The translations under genes and the position numbers were made by a program. A model generated the notes under the pieces. That model saw only the letters and a program-made list of their open reading frames with translations. It was not told the DNA's origin and ran no database searches. Below, piece by piece: positions 20,350 to 29,245 of a DNA stretch of 64,000 nt (its first letter is position 1; every line of letters starts with the position of its first letter). This DNA is from Pseudomonas saudiphocaensis (GTDB lineage Bacteria > Pseudomonadota > Gammaproteobacteria > Pseudomonadales > Pseudomonadaceae). Where the stretch lies: assembly GCF_000756775.1 (NCBI RefSeq), contig NZ_CCSF01000001.1:1736001-1800000 (forward strand). The letters run 5' to 3'.

Positions 20350-20500
20350 TGATCGAGTTGGGCAATTTGAAGGAAACCCGATTTTTTTTCTGAGGCCTGA
20401 TAACCGAATACGACCATCGCCTGAAGATTCTTAAGCGCTCGAGCCGATACCGCTCACATTGGGCGACGGCGGCAGCCGGGTCGTGCTGTCAAATCCGTCG

Positions 20501-21442
20501 CTATATCCACCCCAGCCAACTCAGCGCCAACAGGCCTGCGTTGATGGTCACCGCCGCAGACAGCGTAGTGACCACGATAATGGTCGCGGCCAGCTGATAG
20601 TTGGAATTGACCGCACGCGCCATGACGAAGCTCGCAGCTGCTGTGGGGCTGGCGAAATAAAGGAAGAGAATGCCCAGCTCCGCACCACGAAAACCCAGCA
20701 GCCAGGCGCCCAGAGTGGCAAACAGTGGCAGCCAGACCATCTTCATCAAGCTGGAGCTGATAGCCGTACCACTGCTTTCGCGCAGGGCGCTCAGCGACAG
20801 GGTTCCGCCGATACAAATCAGCGCCAGCGGCAAGGTCAACTGGGCAAAGTAGCCTGCCGAGGTCAGCAGCCACTCCGGCAACTGCAGTTGCCACCAGGCG
20901 AAGGGAATCGCCACCGCGACGCCGATGATCAGCGGGTTGCGCACAATTCCCAACAAGACCGAGCGCAGGCTGGCGTTGCCGCCGGGGCTGTAGATGGCCA
21001 GCACCACCACCGAGAGAATGTTGTAAATGATGATCACCAAACCGGCGAGCACGCTGCCCAGCGATAGCCCATAGTCGCCGTACAAGCTACTGGCCAGGGC
21101 CAGGCCGACAATGCCGTTGTTGCCGCGAAAGGCACCCTGCACATAGACGCCACGATCAGCTCGCGGACAGCGCCATATGGCCCAGCCCCAGGCAAAAAGG
21201 AAACTGGCGACAGTGGCCAGGACGAAATAGCCAAGCAGCGCCGGCTGCAACGCCGCGCTCAGATCCGCCTTGAGGATCGAAAGGAACAGCAGCGTCGGCA
21301 TGCAGCCCCTGAACACCAGCGACGAGGCGCTGGCGATAAAAGCGCTGTCGATCCAGCCGATACGCCTGAGCACGACGCCGAGAAACAGCATCGCGAATAC
21401 CGGAGCGGTGACGCCGAGTGTCTGAACAACAAGGGAAGACAT
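20501..21442 (-). CDS. AEC family transporter
   Basis: A 313-residue membrane protein with about ten helices, of the auxin-efflux-carrier (AEC) family. Typical features are the N-terminal PVFAMLFLGVVLRRIGW, the central RGNNGIVGLALASSLYG, and the C-terminal SPTAAASFVMA motif. Bacterial members export or exchange organic acids such as malate; the substrate here cannot be read from sequence. It is transcribed alone and is followed by a hairpin with a U-tract. Confidence 0.88.
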   Translation of the reverse strand: MSSLVVQTLGVTAPVFAMLFLGVVLRRIGWIDSAFIASASSLVFRGCMPTLLFLSILKADLSAALQPALLGYFVLATVASFLFAWGWAIWRCPRADRGVYVQGAFRGNNGIVGLALASSLYGDYGLSLGSVLAGLVIIIYNILSVVVLAIYSPGGNASLRSVLLGIVRNPLIIGVAVAIPFAWWQLQLPEWLLTSAGYFAQLTLPLALICIGGTLSLSALRESSGTAISSSLMKMVWLPLFATLGAWLLGFRGAELGILFLYFASPTAAASFVMARAVNSNYQLAATIIVVTTLSAAVTINAGLLALSWLGWI

Positions 21443-21636
21443 GGATAGGCTCGGACAATGGGCTGGAGGGCGCTCCCCGGGTCATGGACGCGCGACCCGA
21501 ACTACAACTGGAAGCCAGGCGCGGGAGTATCGCCTTTATGCTTATCGCGACTCGTCGGCAACCCGACCTAAGCACCGAGCGCTTTCTTGAGAACGGCCAC
21601 GTCCAAGAAGGGACGGTAGCGAGGTGCAGCGCTTGT

Positions 21637-21659
21637 TCGCGGGCATGGCCCGCTCCCAC
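21637..21659 (-). repeat. REP element
   Basis: Read on the minus strand it is GTGGGAGCGGGCC then ATGCCCGCGA, a GTGG-headed member of the REP family. It lies in the 299-nt gap between the roxR stop and the AEC transporter start, where nothing else is recognisable. Confidence 0.75.
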
Positions 21660-21741
21660 AGGAGGCTGCACACACTCAAGCCGACGGCTTCATTTCTCGC
21701 CCGGCACGATCAACGCACACGTTCGCTACAGGTTCGGAAGG

Positions 21742-22302
21742 TTAGCGTCTGACAGGCCGCTTCTGCAATTTGCGCTGCAGGGTACGCCGGTGCATGCCGA
21801 GCGCACGGGCAGTGGCCGAGATATTGCCGTCGTGTTCGCCCAGCACACGCTGGATGTGCTCCCACTGCAGGCGGTCAACCGACATCGGGTTTTCCGGCAC
21901 CAGCGTATCCAGATCCGCATGCTTGGACAGCAGCGCGGCAAGCACGTCGTCCGCATCGGCAGGCTTGCACAGGTAGTTGCAGGCGCCGCGCTTGATGGCC
22001 TCGACCGCCGTGGCGATGCTCGAATAGCCGGTCAGGATGAGCACTTTCATCTCCGGGTCCAGCTCAAGCAGCTTGGGCAGCAGCACCAGCCCTGAGTCGC
22101 CTTCCATCTTGAGATCCAGAACCGCGTAATCGGGCGTCTCCTGGCGGGCCATCTCCAGCCCTTCCTCTGCCGAACCGGCGATGCTGACATGCAACCCCCG
22201 GCGGGTCATGGCGCGCGCCATAACGCGAGTAAAGGTCGGATCATCATCCACCAGCAGCAGATGAGGCTGATCTTCGCCGTCGTGCTGCAACTCTTCGGTC
22301 AT
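21742..22302 (-). CDS. roxR: response regulator RoxR (RegA/PrrA type)
   Basis: A 186-residue response regulator. It has a receiver domain with LLLVDDDPTF, phospho-acceptor Asp in YAVLDLKMEGDSGL and Lys in YLCKPADADD. A proline-containing linker leads to a Fis-type helix-turn-helix (NISATARALGMHRRTLQRKL) almost identical to RegA/PrrA. In Pseudomonas RoxR controls alternative terminal oxidases and the cyanide response. The gene follows roxS by 34 nt, and GAGGA precedes the ATG. Confidence 0.93.
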   Translation of the reverse strand: MTEELQHDGEDQPHLLLVDDDPTFTRVMARAMTRRGLHVSIAGSAEEGLEMARQETPDYAVLDLKMEGDSGLVLLPKLLELDPEMKVLILTGYSSIATAVEAIKRGACNYLCKPADADDVLAALLSKHADLDTLVPENPMSVDRLQWEHIQRVLGEHDGNISATARALGMHRRTLQRKLQKRPVRR

Positions 22303-22336
22303 CTATGCATTCCTCGCAATTGGGTCACGTCAGTGA

Positions 22337-23590
22337 TCAGGCCCGTACCGAGCCATGCGGCAGCCTCAGTTCGGTCAGGGCGCCGCCATCTTCGTGATTG
22401 TAGAGTTTCACAGTCCCGCCGGCACGTGTCACGCTCGCCTGACTGAGAAATAGTCCCAGACCGAAGCCTTTGCCCTTGGTGGTGATAAAGGGCCGGCCGA
22501 TCTGCTCGGCAATTGCCAGTGGGACACCCGCACCGTGGTCACGAATGGTCAGCTTGATCCATTGGGCGTCCCAATCCAGGCGGATTTCGAGGTCGTCCGG
22601 GCTGGCATCGGTGGCGTTATTCAGCAGATTAAGCAACGACTGGCCGAGATCGGCCGGCGGCATAAGCCTTGGCGGTGTACCCCTGCCCAGGCACTGGAAG
22701 CGGAACGTCGCTTCCGGACGCATCAGATGCCAGCGCTGCATCACCGACTCAACCCACTCGCGTGCGTTCATTTCGACGATGGCCTGGCGGCGGTCCGCCT
22801 CGGCGGCGCGCACCAGCTGACGCAGACTGTCCTTGCAGAGCTGGACCTGGGACTGCAGCAGCGCAAGATCCTCATCCAGGTGCGGGTCGCGATGCTCCTG
22901 GCGCAACTCCTTGAGCAGCACGCTCATGGTCGCCAGCGGCGTGCCCAGCTCGTGTGCGGCACCCGCAGCCTGAGTGGCCACGGCCAGCAACTGCTGGTCG
23001 CGCATGTTTTCCTCGCGGCGCTGAGCCTGGAGCTGCTCCTGACGCCGCAACTGCTCAGCCATGCGCGCCACGAAAAAGGTAATCAGCGCGGCGGCCAGAG
23101 CGAAACTCAGCCACATGCCGTAGACCAGCATCGTGGTGCGGTCGACCGGCGGCACGATGACCGGGTCGTACCACACCAGCATCAGCGTATAGCCAGCCAG
23201 CGCCAGGCCGGAAAGAACGATCGAATACAACCACGGCAAGGTCGCCGCCGCGATCGTCAACGGCACCAGGTAGTAAGACACGAAGGGATTGGTCGAGCCG
23301 CCCGAGTAATACAGCAATGCGCTGTGAATCAGCAGGTCGGTTGCCAGATGGAAGGCATATTCCTGCTCGGTAACCGGCCAGGGGCCACGCAGCCGAAAGG
23401 CGGTCGCCAGGCAGATCAGGCCGGAAACGGCCAGCGTCACGCCCAGATGCAGCCACGGCAATGCGACAAGTTGAGTGGCATAGGCCAGCCCCACCGCGCC
23501 GGCCTGGGCACCGAGCACGAGGACACGAATAAGGGTGAGCAGACGAAGGTTTTGCCGGCTGGCCGATAGCAGCTGAACGGATGCGTACAT
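22337..23590 (-). CDS. roxS: redox sensor histidine kinase RoxS (RegB/PrrB type)
   Basis: A 417-residue sensor kinase with six N-terminal helices. The quinone-binding loop GGSTNPF, hallmark of RegB/PrrB, is intact. The phospho-acceptor is in AAHELGTPLATM, the redox-box Cys in QVQLCKDSLRQL, and the ATP-binding GLGLFLSQ motif is present. It senses the quinone pool and passes phosphate to RoxR. The ATG at 23590 (MYASVQLLS) has GGAG 5 nt upstream; the frame is open further upstream, but that part reads as non-coding. Confidence 0.92.
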   Translation of the reverse strand: MYASVQLLSASRQNLRLLTLIRVLVLGAQAGAVGLAYATQLVALPWLHLGVTLAVSGLICLATAFRLRGPWPVTEQEYAFHLATDLLIHSALLYYSGGSTNPFVSYYLVPLTIAAATLPWLYSIVLSGLALAGYTLMLVWYDPVIVPPVDRTTMLVYGMWLSFALAAALITFFVARMAEQLRRQEQLQAQRREENMRDQQLLAVATQAAGAAHELGTPLATMSVLLKELRQEHRDPHLDEDLALLQSQVQLCKDSLRQLVRAAEADRRQAIVEMNAREWVESVMQRWHLMRPEATFRFQCLGRGTPPRLMPPADLGQSLLNLLNNATDASPDDLEIRLDWDAQWIKLTIRDHGAGVPLAIAEQIGRPFITTKGKGFGLGLFLSQASVTRAGGTVKLYNHEDGGALTELRLPHGSVRA

Positions 23591-23739
23591 AGGGTCTCCA
23601 AGCGATTCGCGAGTATAACCAAGCACCTCTGAAGGCACCCGTTCTGCGGCAATGAGACGCATAGAAAATCTGCGCAACCATTCACAACGGATTAAAGTCA
23701 CAAGGCTGCAGCCTGCATAACAACCATTCAGGAGCCCAC

Positions 23740-24432
23740 ATGTCCGCTTTTTTGACCCGCCCCGTCGCCCTGCTGGCTTGCCTGGTCTGCATTCCGGCCC
23801 TTGCCGATGAGCCACGCTACAACCAGATATCCCTGCGCGCCGAAGCCACCAGCGAAGTGGCTCACGACCGCATGCATGTCACCCTTTACAGCGAAGCCCA
23901 GCATCAGGATCCAGCAAAGCTTGCCGCACAAACCACTGAGGTGATGAACCAGGCCTTGCAACGCGCGCGGCAATCCAAGGACGTGCTGGTCAGCCAGGGC
24001 AGTCGCAACACTTACCCGGTGTATGAAGAGAAAGGCCAGCAAATTACCGCCTGGCGCGAACGCGCAGAGCTGCGCCTGGAGAGCGGAAACTTTGCTGCGC
24101 TTTCCCAGCTTACTGGCGAACTGATGCAGAACCTGAAGATGGGCGGCATGCATTTCAGCGTCTCCGACCCGATCCGCAAACAGAACGAAGACACCCTGCT
24201 CAAAGACGCCATCACCGCCTTTCGCGCCAGAGCAGAGCTGGCCACTGAGGCACTGGGCGGAAGCGATTACCGCATCGTCAACCTCAACCTCGGCAGCGGC
24301 GGTGGCTACCAGCCGGTGATGCGCAGCATGGCGATGAAAGCCATGGACAGCATGGGGACACCCGAGATCGAAGCCGGCACCCGCCAGGTCAGTGTCACTG
24401 CCGACGGCGTTATTGAAGTGCTGATGCCATAA
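23740..24432 (+). CDS. periplasmic SIMPL-domain protein (DUF541)
   Basis: A 230-residue protein with a signal peptide ending at IPALADE, followed by a SIMPL/DUF541 domain that fills the mature part. Family members are periplasmic or outer-membrane proteins of unclear function, some linked to oxidative stress. The segment SLRAEATSEVAHDRMHVTL and the final VSVTADGVIEVLMP are typical. It is divergent from roxS with a 149-nt promoter region between them. AGGAG lies 6 nt before the ATG. Confidence 0.85.
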   Translation: MSAFLTRPVALLACLVCIPALADEPRYNQISLRAEATSEVAHDRMHVTLYSEAQHQDPAKLAAQTTEVMNQALQRARQSKDVLVSQGSRNTYPVYEEKGQQITAWRERAELRLESGNFAALSQLTGELMQNLKMGGMHFSVSDPIRKQNEDTLLKDAITAFRARAELATEALGGSDYRIVNLNLGSGGGYQPVMRSMAMKAMDSMGTPEIEAGTRQVSVTADGVIEVLMP

Positions 24433-24644
24433 GGCACAACGGGGACCACAGAGCGAAGCGTTCGACCTCGCGCTTGCAGCAACTGCAAGCGCGCCTCTAC
24501 CTCTCGCCAAGGCAGTTGGAATCACCCCAAACAGCCGAGAAACATTTTTTTACATTTAGCCAAAGCCTTGCAGTTCGGGCATTACAGCCCAACGGCGCAG
24601 ACAAAACGCCATCGCAGCAATTATTTTGTAAGGAATTCCTATTC

Positions 24645-24663
24645 GCGAATAACTATCATGCGC
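24645..24663. promoter_or_regulatory. putative Fur box before the CirA-like receptor
   Basis: The 19-mer beginning GCGAATAACTATCAT matches the Fur consensus (GATAATGAT-AATCATTATC) at 11 of 19 positions and lies 36 nt before the receptor ATG. This fits iron-repressed expression. Confidence 0.5.
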
Positions 24664-24698
24664 GCCGGAATGATTCTCACCTACCACAGGATCCGCGC

Positions 24699-26981
24699 AT
24701 GTACGCTCCGTTCGCTCGCTCAGCATTGGCCGTCGCTCTAATCGGCTGCAGTCTGCCTGCCTTAGCCAATAACGATCCGGTAAATCTGGACACCATGGTT
24801 GTCAGTGCTTCCGGCTTCGAGCAGAAGGTTACTGATGCTCCAGCAAGCATTAGTGTGATCAGCCAGGAAGACTTGCAGCAGAAGCGCTACAACAACCTGG
24901 CTCAGGCGCTGGGCGACGTGGAAGGGATTGATATCGGCCAGGGCACCGGCAAGACGGGCGGGCTAAACATCAGCATCCGCGGGCTAGAAAGCAAGTACAC
25001 GCTGATTCTTATCGACGGCCGCCGGCAGAACGCTGCCGGTAACGTTACCCCTAATGGCTTCGGTGAAACCTCAACCAGCTTTATGCCACCGTTGTCGGCC
25101 ATCGAGCGTATCGAAGTCATTCGTGGCCCGATGTCTACCCTGTATGGTTCCGACGCCATGGGCGGTGTGATTAACATCATCACCCGTAAGGTAGGCAAGG
25201 AGTGGACCGGCTCGTTCACCCAAGACTATACCTACCAGGAAGATCGCGATTACGGTGACACTCGCTCTACTAGCGTGTTCGCCAGTGGTCCGCTGGTCGA
25301 CGGCCTACTCGGCCTGCAGGTACGCGGCAGCCTGTTCGACCGTGACGAATCTAACTTGGAATTTGCCCCAGGCGTGCCAATGAGCCGCCGCGGTGGCTCA
25401 CCTGTAGAAGGTGGGAACCACACTATCGGCGGCCGCCTGACCCTGACTCCAAACGATGACCACGACATTTCGCTGGACGTTGAACGTGGCCGTCAATCGT
25501 ACGAAAACGACGACTGCCAACTTGGCACTCTCGACGGCTGGGGTAATGGTCCCGCAGACCTCGGCTGCTCGGTTAGTGAGCCGACTCAAGCTAATGGCTA
25601 CTCCGACAAGCTGCGTTTTGAACGGGATCAATATGCATTGACCCACACCGGCCGCTTCAGCTTCGGCACTCTAGAAAGCAGCTTGATGCATAACACCACT
25701 GAGACCATCGGTCGTACGATTCCGGGTGGAGCCCCTCTGGATCGGCGTGGCAACCCTAATCCACAGTTCAAGCCAATCGGCACGCCTTATGTAGGTTATC
25801 CATCCATCATCTCTGGGGATGACCGCGAACTCGAAACCACCAACCTGGTATTCGACAGCAAGCTGACCGCCCCCATTGGTGACTCAAACATAGCCACTGT
25901 CGGGGTGCAGTGGTGGAAGGCCGAAATGACGGACAGCCTGGCCGGTGAAGACTTCGAACAGACCACCCGAGCGGTTTTTGCAGAGAACGAATGGCGCATT
26001 CTCGACAACTTGGCGCTGACTCTAGGCGCTCGATATGACGACCATGAGGCCTTTGGCGGCCACTTCAGTCCGCGCGCCTACTTAGTATGGAATACCACTG
26101 ACAATTGGACCCTAAAGGGCGGTGTCAGCCGTGGCTATAGAACACCTGACCTGAATGAGCTGCACAGCGGCATCAATGGCGTAGGCGGCCAAGGCAGCAC
26201 CGTATCCATCGGTAACCCTGACCTGAAGCCAGAGACCAGTACCAACACCGAGTTCGGCGTGTACTACGATAACCTGGCGGGCTTCAATGCCAACGCAACG
26301 CTGTTTCACACCAAGTTCAAAGACAAGATTGATAGTGCAGGCTACGTATACGACCCACTCTGCGTAGGCAATCCAGCCTCCGGTGGCAATCCGCAAGATA
26401 CTTGCAGCCAGACCGTCAACCTTGGCAAAGCCGTTACTCAAGGCCTAGAGCTGGCAGCAAGCTGGACTTTTGCTCCGGCCTGGACCCTGAGTGGCAACTA
26501 TACCTACACCGATAGCGAGCAACGGAGCGGTGAAGATAAAGGTGCACCGCTGACCAACACTCCGATGCACCTCGCTAATGCCAAACTGGACTGGCAAACC
26601 ACCAACTCGCTGAACCTGTGGCTGAAGGCGGAATACCGTGGCGAGCGAGCGCGTTTCACATCCAAGTACGACAATATGTACGACGGTGGGAACAAGACTA
26701 CCAACCAGTCGATCTGGGACACTTTGGGACGCAACACCGACGCCTATACCTTGCTGCATTTGGGGGGCTCGCTCAGGGCCACTGAGAACCTGACTCTGAA
26801 TGCAGCCATCTACAACCTGCTGGATAAGGAGTTCAACAAGGGCAAACCGTACGACACCTACTCGAATGGCGCCGTCAACGGTATCGGATATGGCACTGAT
26901 TACGCCAACTTCGGGCAGTCCACCACTGGCATCGTACAAGAAGGCCGTCGCCTCTGGCTCTCAGCCAACCTGACCTTCTAG
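24699..26981 (+). CDS. TonB-dependent receptor, CirA-like (catecholate siderophore type)
   Basis: A 760-residue outer-membrane receptor. The signal peptide ends at LPALAN. It has a TonB-box region (LDTMVVSAS), a plug domain (GLNISIRGLESKYTLILIDGRRQ and RGPMSTLYGSDAMGGVINIITRK) and a 22-strand barrel ending in LWLSANLTF. The plug resembles CirA/Fiu-type receptors for iron-catecholates. A putative Fur box stands just upstream. The coding sequence is visibly richer in A/T and in codons such as CTA, ACT and GCT than its neighbours, which suggests a separate origin. The ATG at 24699 has AGGA upstream and starts a signal peptide. Confidence 0.9.
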   Translation: MYAPFARSALAVALIGCSLPALANNDPVNLDTMVVSASGFEQKVTDAPASISVISQEDLQQKRYNNLAQALGDVEGIDIGQGTGKTGGLNISIRGLESKYTLILIDGRRQNAAGNVTPNGFGETSTSFMPPLSAIERIEVIRGPMSTLYGSDAMGGVINIITRKVGKEWTGSFTQDYTYQEDRDYGDTRSTSVFASGPLVDGLLGLQVRGSLFDRDESNLEFAPGVPMSRRGGSPVEGGNHTIGGRLTLTPNDDHDISLDVERGRQSYENDDCQLGTLDGWGNGPADLGCSVSEPTQANGYSDKLRFERDQYALTHTGRFSFGTLESSLMHNTTETIGRTIPGGAPLDRRGNPNPQFKPIGTPYVGYPSIISGDDRELETTNLVFDSKLTAPIGDSNIATVGVQWWKAEMTDSLAGEDFEQTTRAVFAENEWRILDNLALTLGARYDDHEAFGGHFSPRAYLVWNTTDNWTLKGGVSRGYRTPDLNELHSGINGVGGQGSTVSIGNPDLKPETSTNTEFGVYYDNLAGFNANATLFHTKFKDKIDSAGYVYDPLCVGNPASGGNPQDTCSQTVNLGKAVTQGLELAASWTFAPAWTLSGNYTYTDSEQRSGEDKGAPLTNTPMHLANAKLDWQTTNSLNLWLKAEYRGERARFTSKYDNMYDGGNKTTNQSIWDTLGRNTDAYTLLHLGGSLRATENLTLNAAIYNLLDKEFNKGKPYDTYSNGAVNGIGYGTDYANFGQSTTGIVQEGRRLWLSANLTF

Positions 26982-26995
26982 TAGAGCTGTGCACA

Positions 26996-27026
26996 GGCAA
27001 GGCCGGAGCCCAACTCCGGCCTTGCC
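26996..27026 (+). terminator. strong hairpin after the CirA-like receptor
   Basis: A perfect 13-bp stem GGCAAGGCCGGAG / CTCCGGCCTTGCC with a 5-nt loop, starting 14 nt after the stop. No U-run follows. Confidence 0.65.
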
Positions 27027-27137
27027 ACAACTGCACCACGACAACGAAAACGCGAACGTATGCTGTTTGTAAATCTTTAGCATCCAGCCCAAAAGCCTCT
27101 TAGAATCCAGCCACCTTCCCGTACACCAAGGACCTGC

Positions 27138-27731
27138 ATGCAACTCTGGCTCGGCACCCTGCGCCAATGGCACTGGATCAGCTCTGCGCTGTGCCTGGTG
27201 GGCATGCTGTTGTTCGCCATTACCGGGATCACGCTTAATCATGCGGCGCAGATCGAGGCCAGGCCTAAGGTGGTCGAGCGCACCGCCACGCTGCCGGAGT
27301 CTCTGCAGCAGCGGTTTATGGAAGACCAACCGGTCAAGGGGCTGCCAGACGAGCTGCAAGCCTGGCTGGAAAACGAGCTAAGCATCAATCTGGCGGGCCG
27401 CGAAGCGGAATGGAGCGATGGCGAGCTGTATATCGGCCTGCCGCGCCCGGGTGGTGACGCCTGGTTAAGCCTGGTGCTGGAAACCGGCGAACTGGAATAC
27501 GAATCCACCGACCGTGGCTGGATTTCCTATCTGAACGACCTGCACAAGGGCCGTAACACCGGCACGGCCTGGAGCTGGTTTATCGACATCTTTGCCGCAG
27601 CCTGCGTGGTTTTCAGCCTTACCGGGCTGTTGCTGCTGCACCGTCATGCGGGTGGTCGCCCAACAACCTGGCCATTGGTCGGGGCTGGTCTGGTCATCCC
27701 CGTATTGCTGGCGCTGCTGTTCATTCATTGA
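27138..27731 (+). CDS. PepSY-associated transmembrane protein
   Basis: A 197-residue inner-membrane protein with an N-terminal helix (about residues 14-34), a periplasmic loop of about 110 residues and two C-terminal helices. RQWHWISSALCLVGMLLFAITGITLNH is the usual PepSY_TM start, split here by no gap; conserved His residues that could bind haem are at both membrane faces. Such proteins act in siderophore-iron reduction. It opens a row of four genes with DUF2271, DUF4198 and a flavoprotein. AAGGA precedes the ATG. Confidence 0.85.
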   Translation: MQLWLGTLRQWHWISSALCLVGMLLFAITGITLNHAAQIEARPKVVERTATLPESLQQRFMEDQPVKGLPDELQAWLENELSINLAGREAEWSDGELYIGLPRPGGDAWLSLVLETGELEYESTDRGWISYLNDLHKGRNTGTAWSWFIDIFAAACVVFSLTGLLLLHRHAGGRPTTWPLVGAGLVIPVLLALLFIH

Positions 27732-27740
27732 GGATGTGTC

Positions 27741-28244
27741 ATGCGTAAACGCTTGCTGTTACCTCTTGCCTTGCTCAGCGCACCGTTGATGGCCGCTGAT
27801 ATGCAGATCGATGTGGAAATCCCGCGGCTACAGGTTGCCGAATACCACCGCCCGTACGTGGCGATCTGGCTGGAAAAGCCGGACCAGAGCCATGTCGCGG
27901 ACCTGACGGTCTGGTACGACCTGAAGCTCAAGGACAAGGAAGGGGAGAAGTGGCTCAAGGATCTGCGCCAATGGTGGCGCCGCAGCGGCCGCAGCCTTGA
28001 GATGCCGGTTGATGGCGTTTCGGCAGCCACTCGCGCCGTCGGTACTCACCAGCTGATCTACAAAGGCAGCGACGCACCGCTCAAGGCTCTGGAGGATGGC
28101 GACTACAACCTGGTGGTCGAAGCCGTGCGTGAAGTCGGCGGTCGCGAACTGCTGCGCGTGCCCTTTACCTGGCCACAGGCCTCGGCAGCCAGCGCCCAGG
28201 GTGCCACCGAACTGGGTGCCGTCACCCTCACCATCAAACCCTGA
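27741..28244 (+). CDS. DUF2271 periplasmic protein
   Basis: A 167-residue exported protein with a signal peptide ending at LMAAD, followed by a DUF2271 domain (VEIPRLQVAEYHRPYVAIWLE with a W-rich middle). Its function is unknown; the family usually travels with PepSY membrane proteins and DUF4198 proteins. It begins 9 nt after the PepSY gene and ends 15 nt before the DUF4198 gene, so the three are surely co-transcribed. Confidence 0.85.
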   Translation: MRKRLLLPLALLSAPLMAADMQIDVEIPRLQVAEYHRPYVAIWLEKPDQSHVADLTVWYDLKLKDKEGEKWLKDLRQWWRRSGRSLEMPVDGVSAATRAVGTHQLIYKGSDAPLKALEDGDYNLVVEAVREVGGRELLRVPFTWPQASAASAQGATELGAVTLTIKP

Positions 28245-28259
28245 TCAAGGAAGCCGCAC

Positions 28260-29159
28260 ATGAACCGCATGCTGAAATGGACCGCCCTGGCCCTCGCCGT
28301 CACCCTGCCATTGTCCGCCCAGGCCCACCGCGCCTGGATGCTGCCCTCCTCCACCGTGCTGTCCGGTGAAGAGCCCTGGATCACCGTGGATGCCGCCGTA
28401 TCCAACGACCTGTTCTATTTTGAGCATTTCCCGCTGCAGCTCGAAGGCATCGGCAAACCCCTGGAAATGCCCCGCGGCCCGCAGGCGGCTCAAGGCGACA
28501 AGCCGGCGCCGGCACCGATGCGCCGCCCGGCCAACAAGCTGGTCATCCTCGCGCCGGATGGCAACGAGGTGGAAGCTCAGAACGGCGCCGTCGGCCGTTA
28601 TCGCAGCACCTTCGACGTGCATCTGACCCAGAAGGGAACCTACAAGCTGGCGGTCGCCAGCAGCGGCCTGATGGCCACCTGGAAGGAAGGCGAAGAGCGC
28701 CGTCGCTGGATGGGCAAGGCCGAGGATCTGAAACAGGCCATCCCGGCCAATGCCAGTGAGCTGCGCATCATCCAGAGCAACAACCGCATGGAAACCTTCG
28801 TCACTGCCGGCAACCCCAGCGACAAGGTTTTGGCCCCCACCAACCAGGGTCTGGAACTGGTGCCGGTCACCCACCCCAATGACCTGTTCGCCGGCGAGGC
28901 AGCAGAGTTCACCTTCCTGCTCGACGGCAAGCCGGCCCAGAACGTGGAGATCAGCGTGGTGCCCGGTGGCAACCGCTACCGCGACGAGACCGGCGACTTC
29001 ACCGTCAAGACCGACGCTGAGGGCAAGGTCGCCATCACCTGGCCGACACCAGGCATGTACTGGCTGGAAGCCGAGTTGAGCACCAGCGAAGGCGTTGCCA
29101 AGCCGGCCACCGAGCGCCGCGCCGTGTACAGCGCAACCCTTGAAGTTCAAGCCCCCTGA
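28260..29159 (+). CDS. DUF4198 periplasmic protein
   Basis: A 299-residue exported protein with a signal peptide ending SAQAHRAWMLPS. The mature N-terminus keeps the His of the DUF4198 (NikM/CbtJ-like) family, which could bind metal. The C-terminal half (about 200-290) has an Ig-like beta pattern. DUF4198 proteins are found with transition-metal uptake systems. Here it follows PepSY and DUF2271 genes in a tight operon, next to an iron-siderophore receptor. The role in metal handling is inference. Confidence 0.85.
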   Translation: MNRMLKWTALALAVTLPLSAQAHRAWMLPSSTVLSGEEPWITVDAAVSNDLFYFEHFPLQLEGIGKPLEMPRGPQAAQGDKPAPAPMRRPANKLVILAPDGNEVEAQNGAVGRYRSTFDVHLTQKGTYKLAVASSGLMATWKEGEERRRWMGKAEDLKQAIPANASELRIIQSNNRMETFVTAGNPSDKVLAPTNQGLELVPVTHPNDLFAGEAAEFTFLLDGKPAQNVEISVVPGGNRYRDETGDFTVKTDAEGKVAITWPTPGMYWLEAELSTSEGVAKPATERRAVYSATLEVQAP

Positions 29160-29188
29160 GGCCAAGCGCTTCGCATCAATTGCACCCG

Positions 29189-29211
29189 GTAGGGGCCGGC
29201 TTGCCGGCCCC
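29189..29211 (+). repeat. REP-like perfect hairpin
   Basis: GTAG followed by GGGCCGGC-TT-GCCGGCCCC, a REP-type head with a perfect 9-bp stem, placed between the DUF4198 gene and the flavoprotein gene. It may lower expression of the downstream gene. Confidence 0.65.
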
Positions 29212-29245
29212 TCGCACTTCTGACACCAGCGCGGGATTCGCCCCC

